Shown piece by piece: positions 18,363 through 26,918 of a DNA stretch of 64,000 nt. A program made the position numbers and the translations under genes. Each line of letters starts with the position of its first letter. Position 1 is the stretch's first letter. The notes below the pieces were generated by a model. That model had not been told where the DNA came from, did no database searches, and worked only from the letters and a program-made list of their open reading frames with translations. Origin of the DNA: Luteibacter sp. 9135. GTDB lineage: Bacteria; Pseudomonadota; Gammaproteobacteria; Xanthomonadales; Rhodanobacteraceae. The stretch spans positions 2,659,501 to 2,723,500 of the forward strand of contig NZ_JQNB01000001.1 of the NCBI RefSeq assembly GCF_000745005.1, written 5' to 3'.

Positions 18363-18815
18363 TTATTCCACCCGCACCCAATCCTGGCTACGCCCGATCA
18401 GCGAGAAACCGATGTAGCCATGGACGTCGAGCGTCTTGCCGCCGTTCTCCAGCTTCACGGTGAGCTTGTAGATCTTGCCCTTGGCCGGATCGAGAATCTG
18501 GCCACCCGACCACTCGTTGTCACCGTCCTTCTTCAGGCCCCAGATGATGGTCATACCCTCGATGGGCTTGTTCTTCCGCTCGCCGTCGCACTGGGCGCAG
18601 ACGGGATGCGGGCCATGATCGGACTTGAGCACCTGCAGCACCTTGCCCTCCAGCTGACCGTTGGCGCCCTCGGTGATCTCGACGATGGACTTCACTTCCT
18701 TGGTGGTGTCGTCGATCGTCTTCCATTTGCCGACCGGGCTGTCGCTGGCGGCAAAGGCGGGGAGGGCGCTCGCGACGAGGGCGAGTCCTAGGGCGGCGCG
18801 GATCATGGACTTCAT
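18363..18815 (-). CDS. DUF2147 periplasmic protein
   Basis: A 150-residue protein with a signal peptide (cut about after PAFA, residue 22) and the DUF2147 beta-rich domain. That domain starts SPVGKWKTIDD and includes the family-typical C-x2-C (VCAQCDGERKNKP) and GGQILDPAKGKIY stretches. The family is widespread in Proteobacteria with no firm function. It is monocistronic and divergent from apbC. Confidence 0.85.
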   Translation of the reverse strand: MKSMIRAALGLALVASALPAFAASDSPVGKWKTIDDTTKEVKSIVEITEGANGQLEGKVLQVLKSDHGPHPVCAQCDGERKNKPIEGMTIIWGLKKDGDNEWSGGQILDPAKGKIYKLTVKLENGGKTLDVHGYIGFSLIGRSQDWVRVE

Positions 18816-18964
18816 AAGTTTGCGGTACTCCCCATACGGTAAGGTATGGCCGGAGCCTGACGAGGGCCATCGACGCCGTCAAGCTGCACCGCGCCAGATG
18901 CGCCGCCAAGGGCAGGATGGGCGGGAAGCGGGGGCCGACGGTCCGGTGCCACCCCGCTAGCTGG

Positions 18965-18970
18965 CATAAT
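18965..18970 (+). promoter_or_regulatory. -10-like element upstream of apbC
   Basis: CATAAT lies 31 bases before the apbC ATG, in the 186-base gap divergent from the DUF2147 gene. No good -35 was recognised. Confidence 0.4.
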
Positions 18971-19001
18971 GGGCAATCTTCGATTTTGCTCAACATCCCC
19001 C

Positions 19002-20087
19002 ATGACCCAGCCCAGCGAAACCCTCGTGCGCGGTGTCCTCGACCGCGTCATCGACCCCTATTCGGGCCAGTCGCTCAGCGCCGCCGTGCGCGCCGTGGGC
19101 GTCGATGGCGACCGCGTCTCCGTCGATATCCAGCTCGGCTACCCCGCCGTCGGCTACGTGGAGCAGGCCACGACGCAGGCCCGTGCGGCGCTCGAAGCCG
19201 AGCCGGGCATCGCCGCGGCGGCCGTGTCGGTCGGCTGGCGGGTGCACCCGCACAAGGTGCAGGGGCAGCTGGCGCCCATGCCGGGTGTGAAGAACATCAT
19301 CGCCGTGGCCTCCGGCAAGGGCGGCGTGGGCAAATCCACCGTTTCGGTCAACCTGGCGCTGGCCCTGGTCGCCGAGGGCGCCCGCGTCGGCATCCTCGAT
19401 GCCGACATCTACGGTCCCAGCCAGCCCCGCATGCTGGGCCTGACCGGCAAGCCCGTGTCGCCGGACGGCAAGAGCATCCAGCCGATGCTGGCCCACGGCC
19501 TGCAGGCCATGTCCATCGGCGTGCTGATCGACGAGGACACGCCCATGATCTGGCGTGGCCCGATGGTCACCCAGGCGCTGATGCAGCTGCTCAACGACAC
19601 CCGCTGGGACGACCTGGACTACCTGGTCATCGACCTGCCGCCCGGCACGGGTGACATCCAGCTCACCCTGTCGCAGAAAGTGCCCGTCTCCGGCGCGGTG
19701 ATCGTCACCACCCCGCAGGACATCGCGCTGCTGGATGCGCGCAAGGCGCTGGGCATGTTCCGCAAGGTGGAAGTGCCGGTGCTGGGCGTCATCGAGAACA
19801 TGGCCACCCATATCTGCTCCGCCTGCGGCCACGAGGAACACATCTTCGGGCACGGCGGCGGCGCGCGCATGGCCGCGGAGGCGGGCATCGCCTACCTCGG
19901 CGACCTGCCGCTGGATATCCGCATCCGCCAGCAGGCCGACGAGGGCATGCCCACCGTGGCCGCCATCCCCACCTCGGACCTGGCGGAGCGCTACCGCGCC
20001 ATCGCCCGCTCCACGGCGGCGAAGCTGTCGCTGCAGGCGCGCAACAAGGCGATCTCGTTCCCCAAGATCGTCATCCAGAACACCTGA
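19002..20087 (+). CDS. apbC: Iron-sulfur carrier ATPase ApbC/Mrp
   Basis: P-loop NTPase that carries [4Fe-4S] clusters to target proteins. The 361 residues contain an N-terminal MIP18/DUF59 domain (about 1-85). The deviant Walker [10 protein letters not shown] (about 105), [14 protein letters not shown], and the C-terminal CxxC (ICSACG) that bridges a dimer follow. The ATG at 19002 is favoured over an upstream in-frame ATG (18969) that falls in the promoter. The Leu/Val-rich end IVIQNT is typical of the xanthomonad form. Confidence 0.93.
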   Translation: MTQPSETLVRGVLDRVIDPYSGQSLSAAVRAVGVDGDRVSVDIQLGYPAVGYVEQATTQARAALEAEPGIAAAAVSVGWRVHPHKVQGQLAPMPGVKNIIAVASGKGGVGKSTVSVNLALALVAEGARVGILDADIYGPSQPRMLGLTGKPVSPDGKSIQPMLAHGLQAMSIGVLIDEDTPMIWRGPMVTQALMQLLNDTRWDDLDYLVIDLPPGTGDIQLTLSQKVPVSGAVIVTTPQDIALLDARKALGMFRKVEVPVLGVIENMATHICSACGHEEHIFGHGGGARMAAEAGIAYLGDLPLDIRIRQQADEGMPTVAAIPTSDLAERYRAIARSTAAKLSLQARNKAISFPKIVIQNT

Positions 20088-20146
20088 GAAGTGGCGTCTT
20101 CGACGACGTTCCTATACCTTTCCGGCTCCAGCGAGGGAGACAGCAC

Positions 20147-20713
20147 GTGAGCATCAAGTCCGACAAGTGGATCCGCCGCATGGCCGGGCAGCAGGGCATG
20201 ATCGAGCCCTTCGCGCCCGGTCAGGTGAAGGAGCGCGACGGCCATCGGCTGGTGTCCTATGGCACCTCCAGCTACGGCTACGACGTGCGCTGCGCCGACG
20301 AATTCAAGGTGTTCACCAACATCAACTCCACCATAGTGGACCCGAAGGCATTCGACGAGCGCAGCTTCGTGGACATCAAGTCGGATGTCTGCATCATCCC
20401 GCCCAACTCGTTCGCACTGGCCCGCACGGTGGAGTATTTCCGCATCCCCCGCCAGGTGCTGACGATCTGCCTGGGCAAGAGCACCTACGCGCGCTGCGGC
20501 ATCATCGTCAACGTGACGCCGTTGGAGCCCGAGTGGGAGGGCCACGTCACGCTGGAGTTCTCGAACACCACGCCGCTGCCCGCGAAAATCTACGCCAACG
20601 AAGGCGTCGCGCAGATGCTGTTCCTCGAATCCGACGAAGAGTGCGAGGTGTCCTATGCCGATCGCGGCGGCAAGTACCAGGGCCAGCGGGGCGTGACCCT
20701 GCCGAGTACCTGA
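20147..20713 (+). CDS. dcd: dCTP deaminase
   Basis: Trimeric dUTPase-fold enzyme converting dCTP to dUTP for thymidylate synthesis. The 188 residues include [23 protein letters not shown] and [24 protein letters not shown], the conserved Glu and active-site motifs. GTG start with GAGGGAG nine bases upstream. It follows apbC at a 59-base gap; this apbC-dcd order is frequent in gammaproteobacteria. Confidence 0.96.
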   Translation: MSIKSDKWIRRMAGQQGMIEPFAPGQVKERDGHRLVSYGTSSYGYDVRCADEFKVFTNINSTIVDPKAFDERSFVDIKSDVCIIPPNSFALARTVEYFRIPRQVLTICLGKSTYARCGIIVNVTPLEPEWEGHVTLEFSNTTPLPAKIYANEGVAQMLFLESDEECEVSYADRGGKYQGQRGVTLPST

Positions 20714-20796
20714 ACGCCCGTGCCGTCCCAGCCGCGCGCGAGAAAGGCGCGGGGTAAACTTTCCCTCTTCATGAACGCCGATCCACGGAGACACGC

Positions 20797-21288
20797 ATGA
20801 TCCGAGTTACCACCCTCCTGTCCCGCGCCGCCGCCGCGGTCCTGCTTGCCAGCCTGCTCGTGCTGGGCGGTTGCCATCGTGGCGTGTCCAAGAGCGACCA
20901 CGTGCCGACCGAGCAAGGCCAGTTCGACGTCACCATCAAGGCCTACAAGAGCGGTCAGTTCGTCGTCGACAACGCCGTGCTTTCCGCAGCCGACACCGGT
21001 AGCCACTTCGCCTACCTGAAAGACCAGGGCAAGCTGCCCAAGACGGTGCTGCTGATCCCCAGCGACGACTCCAAGATCCGTGACATCCATCTCGGCTTCA
21101 TGGCCCGCATGCAGCTGGATTACGGCTTTGCCGTGTACTACGACAAGAAGGGCGAGCTCACCCGCCTGAACGCCGTGGAAGAGAAGGCCCGCCAGCTCGA
21201 GGACACCCCGCAGAAGGCTAACCTGCCGGATCGCATGCAGGGCAAGGACGCCGCCAGCGGCGCCTACAACCCGCAGACCCAGCCGTAA
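20797..21288 (+). CDS. Putative lipoprotein, unknown function
   Basis: A 163-residue protein with a lipobox (LVLGGC, Cys at about residue 26) after a hydrophobic signal, so a membrane-anchored periplasmic or outer-membrane protein. The mature part is mixed alpha/beta in pattern (FDVTIKAYKSGQFVVDN, TVLLIPSDDSKIRDIHL) and ends in a Gln/Asn-rich tail. I do not recognise the family. A strong stem-loop follows at 21343-21371. Confidence 0.75.
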   Translation: MIRVTTLLSRAAAAVLLASLLVLGGCHRGVSKSDHVPTEQGQFDVTIKAYKSGQFVVDNAVLSAADTGSHFAYLKDQGKLPKTVLLIPSDDSKIRDIHLGFMARMQLDYGFAVYYDKKGELTRLNAVEEKARQLEDTPQKANLPDRMQGKDAASGAYNPQTQP

Positions 21289-21342
21289 TCGCCGAAGGCG
21301 GCGGCTCGTCGCTAGTTCTTAGCGAGCTTGTAACGCAGAAGA

Positions 21343-21371
21343 CGGGGCAGGTGCCATTGGCACCTGCCCCG
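21343..21371 (+). terminator. Probable terminator after the lipoprotein gene
   Basis: A perfect 13-bp stem (CGGGGCAGGTGCC and its complement) with a 3-base loop, followed by TTGTCGTTT. It lies between the converging lipoprotein and HIT genes and could serve both. Confidence 0.75.
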
Positions 21372-21463
21372 TTGTCGTTTCGGCGATACGCCAGGTAGGT
21401 CATCGGCCGGCCACTGAGCTGGGCTGGGAACAGCCTCGGTGCCAGCGGCAGGCTTGATGCTGG

Positions 21464-21877
21464 CTACAATCCCAGCGCTTCACTCAGTGCGTCGATCCAC
21501 CGCTCGGCCTCGCCGGGCGGATACGCTTCAGCCTGGCCAAGACCCCACACCGGCCCCGGCCACGCCGCATCGCCGGCGTTGCGCGCCACCACATGCACGT
21601 GCAATTGCCGGACGATATTGCCCAGCGCACCGATATTGAGCTTTTCGCACGGCGCCACGGCGCGCAGGGCGGCGCCGGCCAGGCTGACTTCCTGCCAGAG
21701 CCGGGCCTGGTCGTCCGCATCCAGGTCCGATACCTCGATCCTGCCCGCCTTGCGCGGCACCAGCACTAGCCAGGGGTACCGCGCGTCGCGCATCAGCAGC
21801 ACACGGGTCAATGGCAGGTCGCCGACGACAAGGGTGTCGCCGGCCAGCCGGGCATCGAGGATGAAGCCGTCACTCAT
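21464..21877 (-). CDS. HIT-domain hydrolase
   Basis: Histidine-triad nucleotide hydrolase/transferase family protein of 137 residues. The active-site stretch is RQLHVHVVAR: the two central His are present but the first triad position is Gln, as in a proteobacterial subgroup acting on dinucleoside polyphosphates or unknown substrates. Residues YPWLVLVPR and EVSDLDADDQARL match the family. Its start overlaps the stop of the upstream hydrolase gene by 4 bases. Confidence 0.88.
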   Translation of the reverse strand: MSDGFILDARLAGDTLVVGDLPLTRVLLMRDARYPWLVLVPRKAGRIEVSDLDADDQARLWQEVSLAGAALRAVAPCEKLNIGALGNIVRQLHVHVVARNAGDAAWPGPVWGLGQAEAYPPGEAERWIDALSEALGL

Positions 21878-22545
21878 GCCAGTTCGCGGGCGAAGAACGC
21901 CAGGGTGCGCTCCCAGGCCAGCTTGGCGCTGGGCTCGTCGTAGCTGCCGCGAACATCGCAGTTGAAGCCGTGGTCGGCTGGATAGACCCAGGTATCCATC
22001 TCCGGCTTCAGCTCACGGTGCTTTTCCACCATGTCCGGCGGGATGGAGTGATCGCGCTCGCCGAAGTGGAAAATCACGTTGGCCTTGGCCGGCTCGCTCA
22101 GGAACGGCACATTGCGCGCACCGTAGTAGCTGGACGAGGGCAGGCCCAGGCGCAGCGCCGCCAGTGCCGCGACGGTGCCGCCCCAGCAGTAGCCCACCGT
22201 ACCCACCTTGACCTTGTACTGGTCGGCGATCAGCTTGGCGGCGATGGCGACATCCTGGAGCGGGCGCAGCAGGCCCAGTTCGCCGATCAGCTTGATGCCC
22301 TTCTGCATGCCGTCCTGGTCGTAGCCCAGCTCCACGTCCTTTTCCACGGGGTCGAACAGTGCCGGGGCGATGGCGACATAGCCCTCGGCGGCAAAGCGGT
22401 CGGCCACGCTGCGGATATGGGCGTTGACGCCGAAGATCTCCTGGATCACCACGATGCCGCCCTTCGGGGTACCAGCGGGCTCGGCGATGTAGGCGTCCAT
22501 GCTCTCGGGCGGGCGGGAGGTATCGAGGATAAGCGTGCGGCCCAT
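21874..22545 (-). CDS. Dienelactone hydrolase family protein
   Basis: Alpha/beta-hydrolase of 223 residues. The Cys nucleophile lies in VGYCWGG, with the acid and His in DHGFNCD. GGIVVIQEIFGVNAHIRSVADRFAAEGY is the diagnostic N-terminal block of the DLH family. The ATG at 22545 has GGAG upstream; a further in-frame ATG adds 11 unrelated residues. It is coupled to the HIT gene. The true substrate is unknown, since no aromatic-degradation genes are nearby. Confidence 0.9.
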   Translation of the reverse strand: MGRTLILDTSRPPESMDAYIAEPAGTPKGGIVVIQEIFGVNAHIRSVADRFAAEGYVAIAPALFDPVEKDVELGYDQDGMQKGIKLIGELGLLRPLQDVAIAAKLIADQYKVKVGTVGYCWGGTVAALAALRLGLPSSSYYGARNVPFLSEPAKANVIFHFGERDHSIPPDMVEKHRELKPEMDTWVYPADHGFNCDVRGSYDEPSAKLAWERTLAFFARELA

Positions 22546-22604
22546 GGGAGGTCTCCGGAAGAGTGGGTAAGGAGACAAGGGTAACCTGTAGGCATGTCGC
22601 GGGG

Positions 22605-22829
22605 ATGTGCGGGGCGGTGCCGGACAGCAACGAGGAAGTAGATATCGCGATATCTTACGTAAAAGCCCTCATGATCGGGTGCGCAGTGCTGGCGGGCGGG
22701 GTTATTTTCGCTCTCCTGAAACATGTCCCGAAGACGCCAGTAACGCGGCGACTTTGTGGCATCACGACGTTTCTGGCATTCGTGCTTATAGCCGCGTCGA
22801 TCTGTGAGAGGTTGGGCTGGATCCACTGA
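22605..22829 (+). CDS. Small two-helix membrane protein, unknown
   Basis: About 74 residues with two hydrophobic helices (YVKALMIGCAVLAGGVIFALL and LCGITTFLAFVLIAASI) joined by a basic loop. The start is uncertain: this ATG, a GTG at 22563 or an ATG at 22671 are all possible, and none has a strong ribosome site. GC content is lower than in the surrounding genes, as in the whole 22.6-24.0 kb patch. Confidence 0.45.
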   Translation: MCGAVPDSNEEVDIAISYVKALMIGCAVLAGGVIFALLKHVPKTPVTRRLCGITTFLAFVLIAASICERLGWIH

Positions 22830-22839
22830 GGCGAAGGTC

Positions 22840-23229
22840 TTACCCCGCCATGGGTGAACAGATTTCAACCAGGCACCCGTTGATATCTCGCACGTAACCG
22901 ACGCGCTGGCCCCAGGGCTTTGCCTCGACCGCCTTGAGCGCCAATGCACCTGCTTCGACGGCCTGGCTATAACCCTGCTCGGGTGCCTCGGTAACAAGGC
23001 ATATCTCGAAGCCGGCACAAAGCTCGCTCCGGCTATTCGGACGAATGGCGACGCCGTTGAGTTCCGCCATCGATTCGCCGGCGAAACTGAGCGTGGTCTC
23101 GCCGGTTGCCATCTCCGCATACAAGCCACTCTCGTGGACGAAGCGACGTTGCAGGCCGAAGGCGCGTTCGTAGAATTCCACCGTCGCCGCGACGTCCGGC
23201 ACGTAAATGATCGTATAGCCCAAGCGCAT
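22840..23229 (-). CDS. VOC-family (glyoxalase-like) protein
   Basis: A vicinal-oxygen-chelate protein of 129 residues made of two beta-alpha-beta-beta-beta repeats: MRLGYTIIYVPDVAATVEFYERAFGL at the N-terminus and VGYVRDINGCLVEICSP at the C-terminus. Metal-site candidates include the C-terminal Glu in LVEICSP. The ATG at 23229 has GGGAG at suitable spacing, while the ATG two codons upstream abuts the same GGGAG. The substrate cannot be told from the sequence. Confidence 0.85.
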   Translation of the reverse strand: MRLGYTIIYVPDVAATVEFYERAFGLQRRFVHESGLYAEMATGETTLSFAGESMAELNGVAIRPNSRSELCAGFEICLVTEAPEQGYSQAVEAGALALKAVEAKPWGQRVGYVRDINGCLVEICSPMAG

Positions 23230-23300
23230 CGTCATCTCCCGTGGTGATGGGGTGCAGCGTAGGGGACCTTACCTCGACCTGCTTGAAGAAATCGGCCATG

Positions 23301-23441
23301 TCATTCGATCGACATGCCAACCAGCAGTTCCAGCAGAGAGTCGAAATTTGCATTTCCGATTTCGGCGCTGAGGTCGGTGAGCAAAAGCTGCGCACCCGTA
23401 GTGTCCACATCGACCCGAAGCGAACCTAATGATATTGATGA
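23301..23441 (-). pseudogene. Possible remnant of a minus-strand gene
   Basis: An open stretch of about 45 codons reads LRVDVDTTGAQLLLTDL and continues with well-mixed helical sequence ending LLVGMSIE before a TGA. There is no ATG and a TGA lies just upstream; a GTG at 23408 is the only plausible start. It looks like the 3' end of a gene whose 5' part was lost at the join with the following TPR gene. Low certainty. Confidence 0.3.
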
Positions 23442-23479
23442 TGATCAGAGGCGACGATGACCAGAGGCTAGGTGGCGAT

Positions 23480-23915
23480 ATGGATCGAGCTCAGGCCTAC
23501 TGGCAACTCATAAACCAACCTGCGGAACGAAGCTATGCACGACCGAGAGGCAGATTGCGTCACTTCGGCTCGAGCGCTTTGGAAGCTAGCGTGGCGTAGC
23601 CCAATGTCCGATCAGCCACTTCAAGAGGCTCGCGCGATACTCGAGAAGTCGTTGGAGGCTGATCAGAGAAACGTGGTTGTCCTGACTTGCCTCGGGGCGG
23701 TGCTATGTGACCTTCGCCTATATGCAAAGGCACGGGAATACTTGGAGCGGGCGGTGCAGTTGGGGTCAACCGATCGAAATACCTACATCAATCTATTCGT
23801 CGCGATGCTCGACAGTGAGGCTATGGAAGATGCCCGTGCTGCGCTTGACGAAGGGGTGCATTTTGAGCGGAATCCCGAGACCTGGGAGGCCTACTTTGAC
23901 CCTCAGGCTATGTAG
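23480..23915 (+). pseudogene. TPR protein gene with a frame disruption
   Basis: The ATG at 23480 follows AGGTGG and opens MDRAQAYWQLINQPAERSYA, but the frame stops at about 23597. Removing one base near 23580 (in GAAGCTAGCG) joins SSALEA to the downstream frame WRSPMSDQPLQEARAILEKS. That frame continues as two TPR repeats (VVLTCLGAVLCDLRLYAKAREYLERA and TDRNTYINLFVAMLDSEAMEDARAALDEG). Either the gene is inactivated by a 1-bp insertion, or a shorter product begins at the ATG at 23535 or 23604. A sequencing error is possible. The region is AT-richer than its neighbours. Confidence 0.6.
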
Positions 23916-24041
23916 CCGTTATGTCCGCTTTCGATCTATAGCGGGCCTTGCGTTGCAGGTGTCTTAAGCCACCCGCTCGCTTCAAGCCTGGTCGACGATC
24001 CGGATGTGAAGGGCCGTCCGGCCCTGTCGCCGCCAACCCGC

Positions 24042-24047
24042 TATAAT
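24042..24047 (+). promoter_or_regulatory. -10 element of rimO
   Basis: A perfect TATAAT lies 34 bases before the chosen rimO start, in a 166-base gap without other features. No good -35 was recognised. Confidence 0.5.
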
Positions 24048-24081
24048 GCCCGGCTTCCCTATACCCCCGGTACCCACGGCA

Positions 24082-25398
24082 ATGTCCCAGGCCGCTCCCA
24101 AAGTCGGTTTCGTCAGCCTCGGCTGCCCGAAAGCCCTCGTCGATTCCGAACGCATCCTCACCCAGCTGAAGGTCGAGGGCTACGAGATCGTGCCCAGCTA
24201 CGGCGAGGCGGATGCCGTGGTGGTCAACACCTGCGGCTTTATCGACTCGGCGGTGCAGGAGTCGCTCGACGCCATCGGCGAGGCGCTCCACGAGAACGGC
24301 AAGGTGATCGTTACCGGCTGTCTGGGCAAGCGCTCCGAGCTGATCCGCGAAAGCTACCCCGAGGTGCTGGCCATCTCCGGTCCGCAGGATTACGCCAGCG
24401 TGATGAGCGCGGTGCACCAGGCGATCCCGCCGGTGCGCAACCGCTTCCTCGACCTGGTGCCGGACACGGGCGTGAAACTGACGCCCAAGCACTACGCGTA
24501 CCTGAAGATTTCCGAGGGCTGCAACCACCGTTGCAGCTTCTGCATCATTCCCTCGATGCGTGGCGACCTGGTAAGCCGCCCGGTGGACGAGGTGCTGATC
24601 GAAGCGGAGAAGCTGGCGCGTGGCGGGGTGAAGGAACTGCTGGTCATTTCGCAGGACACCAGCGCCTACGGCGTGGACGTGCGCTACGCCGAACGCGAGT
24701 GGCGCGGCAAGGCCTATCGCACGCGCATGACAGAGCTGTGCCAGGGTCTTTCCGAACTGGGCATCTGGACCCGCCTGCACTACGTCTACCCGTACCCGCA
24801 CGTGGACGAGATCATGCCGCTGATGGCGGAGGGCAAGATACTCCCGTACCTGGACATCCCTTTCCAGCACGCCAGCCCGCGCATCCTCAAGCTGATGAAG
24901 CGTCCCGGCAATGTCGAGCGCACCCTGGAGCGCGTGCAGGCGTGGCGCCGCGAGGTGCCCGACCTCACCATTCGCAGCACCTTCATCGTCGGTTTTCCCG
25001 GCGAGACGGACCAGGAATTCCAGGAGCTGCTCGGATTCCTGCGTGAAGCCGAGCTGGATCGGGTCGGCGCGTTCGCCTATTCGCCGGTGGATGGCGCGAA
25101 GGCCAACGACCTGCCGGGCCAGATCGACGAGGAACTGAAGGAAGATCGCCTGGAACAGTTCATGGCGGTGCAGGCGGAGATTTCCGCGGCCAAGCTGCAG
25201 CGCAAGGTGGGCCGGACCATCAAGGTGCTGATCGACGAGATCGACGCCGACGGCGCGTGGGGTCGCTCCAGTGCCGATGCGCCGGAAATCGACGGCGCCG
25301 TGCGCATCGACGACGGCCAGCTGCTCAAGCCCGGCCAGTTCGTCGACGTGCTGGTCGAGGAAGCCGACGCTCACGACCTCTACGGTCGCCTGGCCTGA
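24082..25398 (+). CDS. rimO: Ribosomal protein S12 methylthiotransferase RimO
   Basis: Radical-SAM enzyme that adds a methylthio group to Asp89 of ribosomal protein S12. The 438 residues show the UPF0004 domain with [15 protein letters not shown] and TGCLGKR (three Cys for the auxiliary cluster). The radical-[11 protein letters not shown] motif and a C-terminal TRAM domain follow. The ATG at 24082 is downstream of TATAAT; an in-frame ATG at 24046 lies inside the -10 and is rejected. Confidence 0.96.
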   Translation: MSQAAPKVGFVSLGCPKALVDSERILTQLKVEGYEIVPSYGEADAVVVNTCGFIDSAVQESLDAIGEALHENGKVIVTGCLGKRSELIRESYPEVLAISGPQDYASVMSAVHQAIPPVRNRFLDLVPDTGVKLTPKHYAYLKISEGCNHRCSFCIIPSMRGDLVSRPVDEVLIEAEKLARGGVKELLVISQDTSAYGVDVRYAEREWRGKAYRTRMTELCQGLSELGIWTRLHYVYPYPHVDEIMPLMAEGKILPYLDIPFQHASPRILKLMKRPGNVERTLERVQAWRREVPDLTIRSTFIVGFPGETDQEFQELLGFLREAELDRVGAFAYSPVDGAKANDLPGQIDEELKEDRLEQFMAVQAEISAAKLQRKVGRTIKVLIDEIDADGAWGRSSADAPEIDGAVRIDDGQLLKPGQFVDVLVEEADAHDLYGRLA

Positions 25399-25402
25399 GC
25401 CC

Positions 25403-26191
25403 ATGCGGTACGTGGCGCCGACGCGGCAATCGCTCGAGCGGAGCGTGCTCGCGTCGCCGCCGCTGTCGTGCTGGCGCGACTACGCCACGCTGCTGGGTGG
25501 GGAGGCGTGGCCCGATATCGCAGCCCTGAACGCGCTGCTGCCGGCAGACGCCGACGTGCACTTCGTCACCCAGGACAAGGCACTGCTCGACGACGGCCTG
25601 CATTACGAGGAACGCATCGCGCATCGCCGTGCCATCGCCACGCGGCCGGACAACTGGCACGACCTGATCAACGCCCTGGTATGGCTGCGCTATCCGGCGC
25701 TGAAACGCGCGCTCAATGCGCGGCAGATGGCGGAGATCGCCGTGATGGGGCGGCGGGAGCGCTCACGGCCGCAATGCGCCCTGACGCATTTCGACGAGGC
25801 GGGGATGATCGTCACGCTGCGTGAGCCGGCCATGCTGGCGGCCTGGGATGCCCACGACTGGACCACGCTGTTCTGGACGCACCGCGAAGCGTGGCTGACT
25901 GGCGGGGCCCGCGTCGAGGTGTTCGGTCATGCCTTGCTTGAGCACGCACTGACGCCCGGCAAGCTGCTGGTCGGCAAGGCCCTCGTGGTGATGGGGGAGG
26001 GCGATGCGCGGGCGATCTGTGCGGACGCCATCGCCGCCGGCAGCGTTCTCAACGACCCGCAGGAACTGAGGCCACTGCCCGTGTCCGGTGTGCCTGGCTG
26101 GCATGTCGAGACGGATCGGCCGTCGTTCTACACGACGGCACCGTGTTTCCAGCCCCTGCGCGAAGGTCGGACCTATCCGTTACCGCTTTGA
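25403..26191 (+). CDS. DUF3025 domain protein
   Basis: A 262-residue protein of the DUF3025 family, which is restricted mainly to Beta- and Gammaproteobacteria and has no known role. The family-typical central block LPADADVHFVTQD ... DNWHDLINALVWLRYPALKRALN and the DWTTLFW stretch are clear. It starts 4 bases after rimO and is surely cotranscribed with it. Its 3' end overlaps the convergent response-regulator gene by 12 bases. Confidence 0.85.
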   Translation: MRYVAPTRQSLERSVLASPPLSCWRDYATLLGGEAWPDIAALNALLPADADVHFVTQDKALLDDGLHYEERIAHRRAIATRPDNWHDLINALVWLRYPALKRALNARQMAEIAVMGRRERSRPQCALTHFDEAGMIVTLREPAMLAAWDAHDWTTLFWTHREAWLTGGARVEVFGHALLEHALTPGKLLVGKALVVMGEGDARAICADAIAAGSVLNDPQELRPLPVSGVPGWHVETDRPSFYTTAPCFQPLREGRTYPLPL

Positions 26192-26833
26192 CGCCGGATC
26201 GGCCAGGCCGTGGTCGCGCACGTAGTCGCCCAGCAGGCTGTCGTGGTCGACGCCCAGCTTGCGCATGGCGTCGCGCTTCTGCCGGCTGATGGTCTTTACC
26301 GACTTGCCTTCGCGGTCGGCGATCTGTTGCAGCGACATGCCGGCGACGAAGGCGCGGATGACTTCCGTTTCGCGCGGGGATAGCGGCGCACCCGGCATGG
26401 CCACCGAGGTGTCGTCAGCCTCGTTGAGGATGTCGAGCAGGGTTTCGCTGAGGTAGGTTTCACCGTCCGCGACGGCGCGCGCGGCCGTGGCCAGTTCGTC
26501 CATCGGGGCGCGCTTGTCGACGATGCCGCGCGCGCCGCGCCCCAGCATGGATTGCAGGGCGGCCGGACGGTTGATCATCGTCAGCACGATGAGCGCGACA
26601 TGCGGATAATCCCGGTTGATGGTTTCCAGGAGGGGAAATCCATCGTCCTGCCGATCGCTCGGCATGAGAAAATCCGTAATGACGACATCGCAGGCGCGGT
26701 CGGCCAGCATGGCCAGGAGTTCGTCCGCGGCCTTGGCCGCACCGACCACTTCGACGTGCGCGTTCTCCAGCGCAAGCCGCCCCCCAACAAGAACGAGGGG
26801 GTGATCGTCTGCCAGAATGACCTTGAGTGGCAT
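26180..26833 (-). CDS. NarL/LuxR-family response regulator (EvgA/BvgA-like)
   Basis: DNA-binding response regulator of 217 residues. The receiver domain has the acidic pocket (ADDHP), phosphoacceptor D54 (VVITDFLMP) and the conserved Thr/Lys (VLTM, VDK). A C-terminal LuxR helix-turn-helix (LSPRETEVIRAFVAGMSLQQIADREG) follows. It is divergent from a hybrid kinase of EvgS/BvgS type, its likely partner. The two starts are about 85 bases apart, so a shared control region is expected. Confidence 0.9.
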   Translation of the reverse strand: MPLKVILADDHPLVLVGGRLALENAHVEVVGAAKAADELLAMLADRACDVVITDFLMPSDRQDDGFPLLETINRDYPHVALIVLTMINRPAALQSMLGRGARGIVDKRAPMDELATAARAVADGETYLSETLLDILNEADDTSVAMPGAPLSPRETEVIRAFVAGMSLQQIADREGKSVKTISRQKRDAMRKLGVDHDSLLGDYVRDHGLADPASKR

Positions 26834-26918
26834 GCCTTGCGTTCTCCTGAATACGTTGCGATACAGCGGGCTTCGACTCGATTATGCCCATGAAGGTTAC
26901 CTTGACGAAGCCTCCCGT

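Noticed and set aside
23241..23429. 62-residue plus-strand frame after the VOC gene
   Set aside because: No ribosome site, no hydrophobic or motif pattern, and it is antisense to a more gene-like minus-strand fragment.
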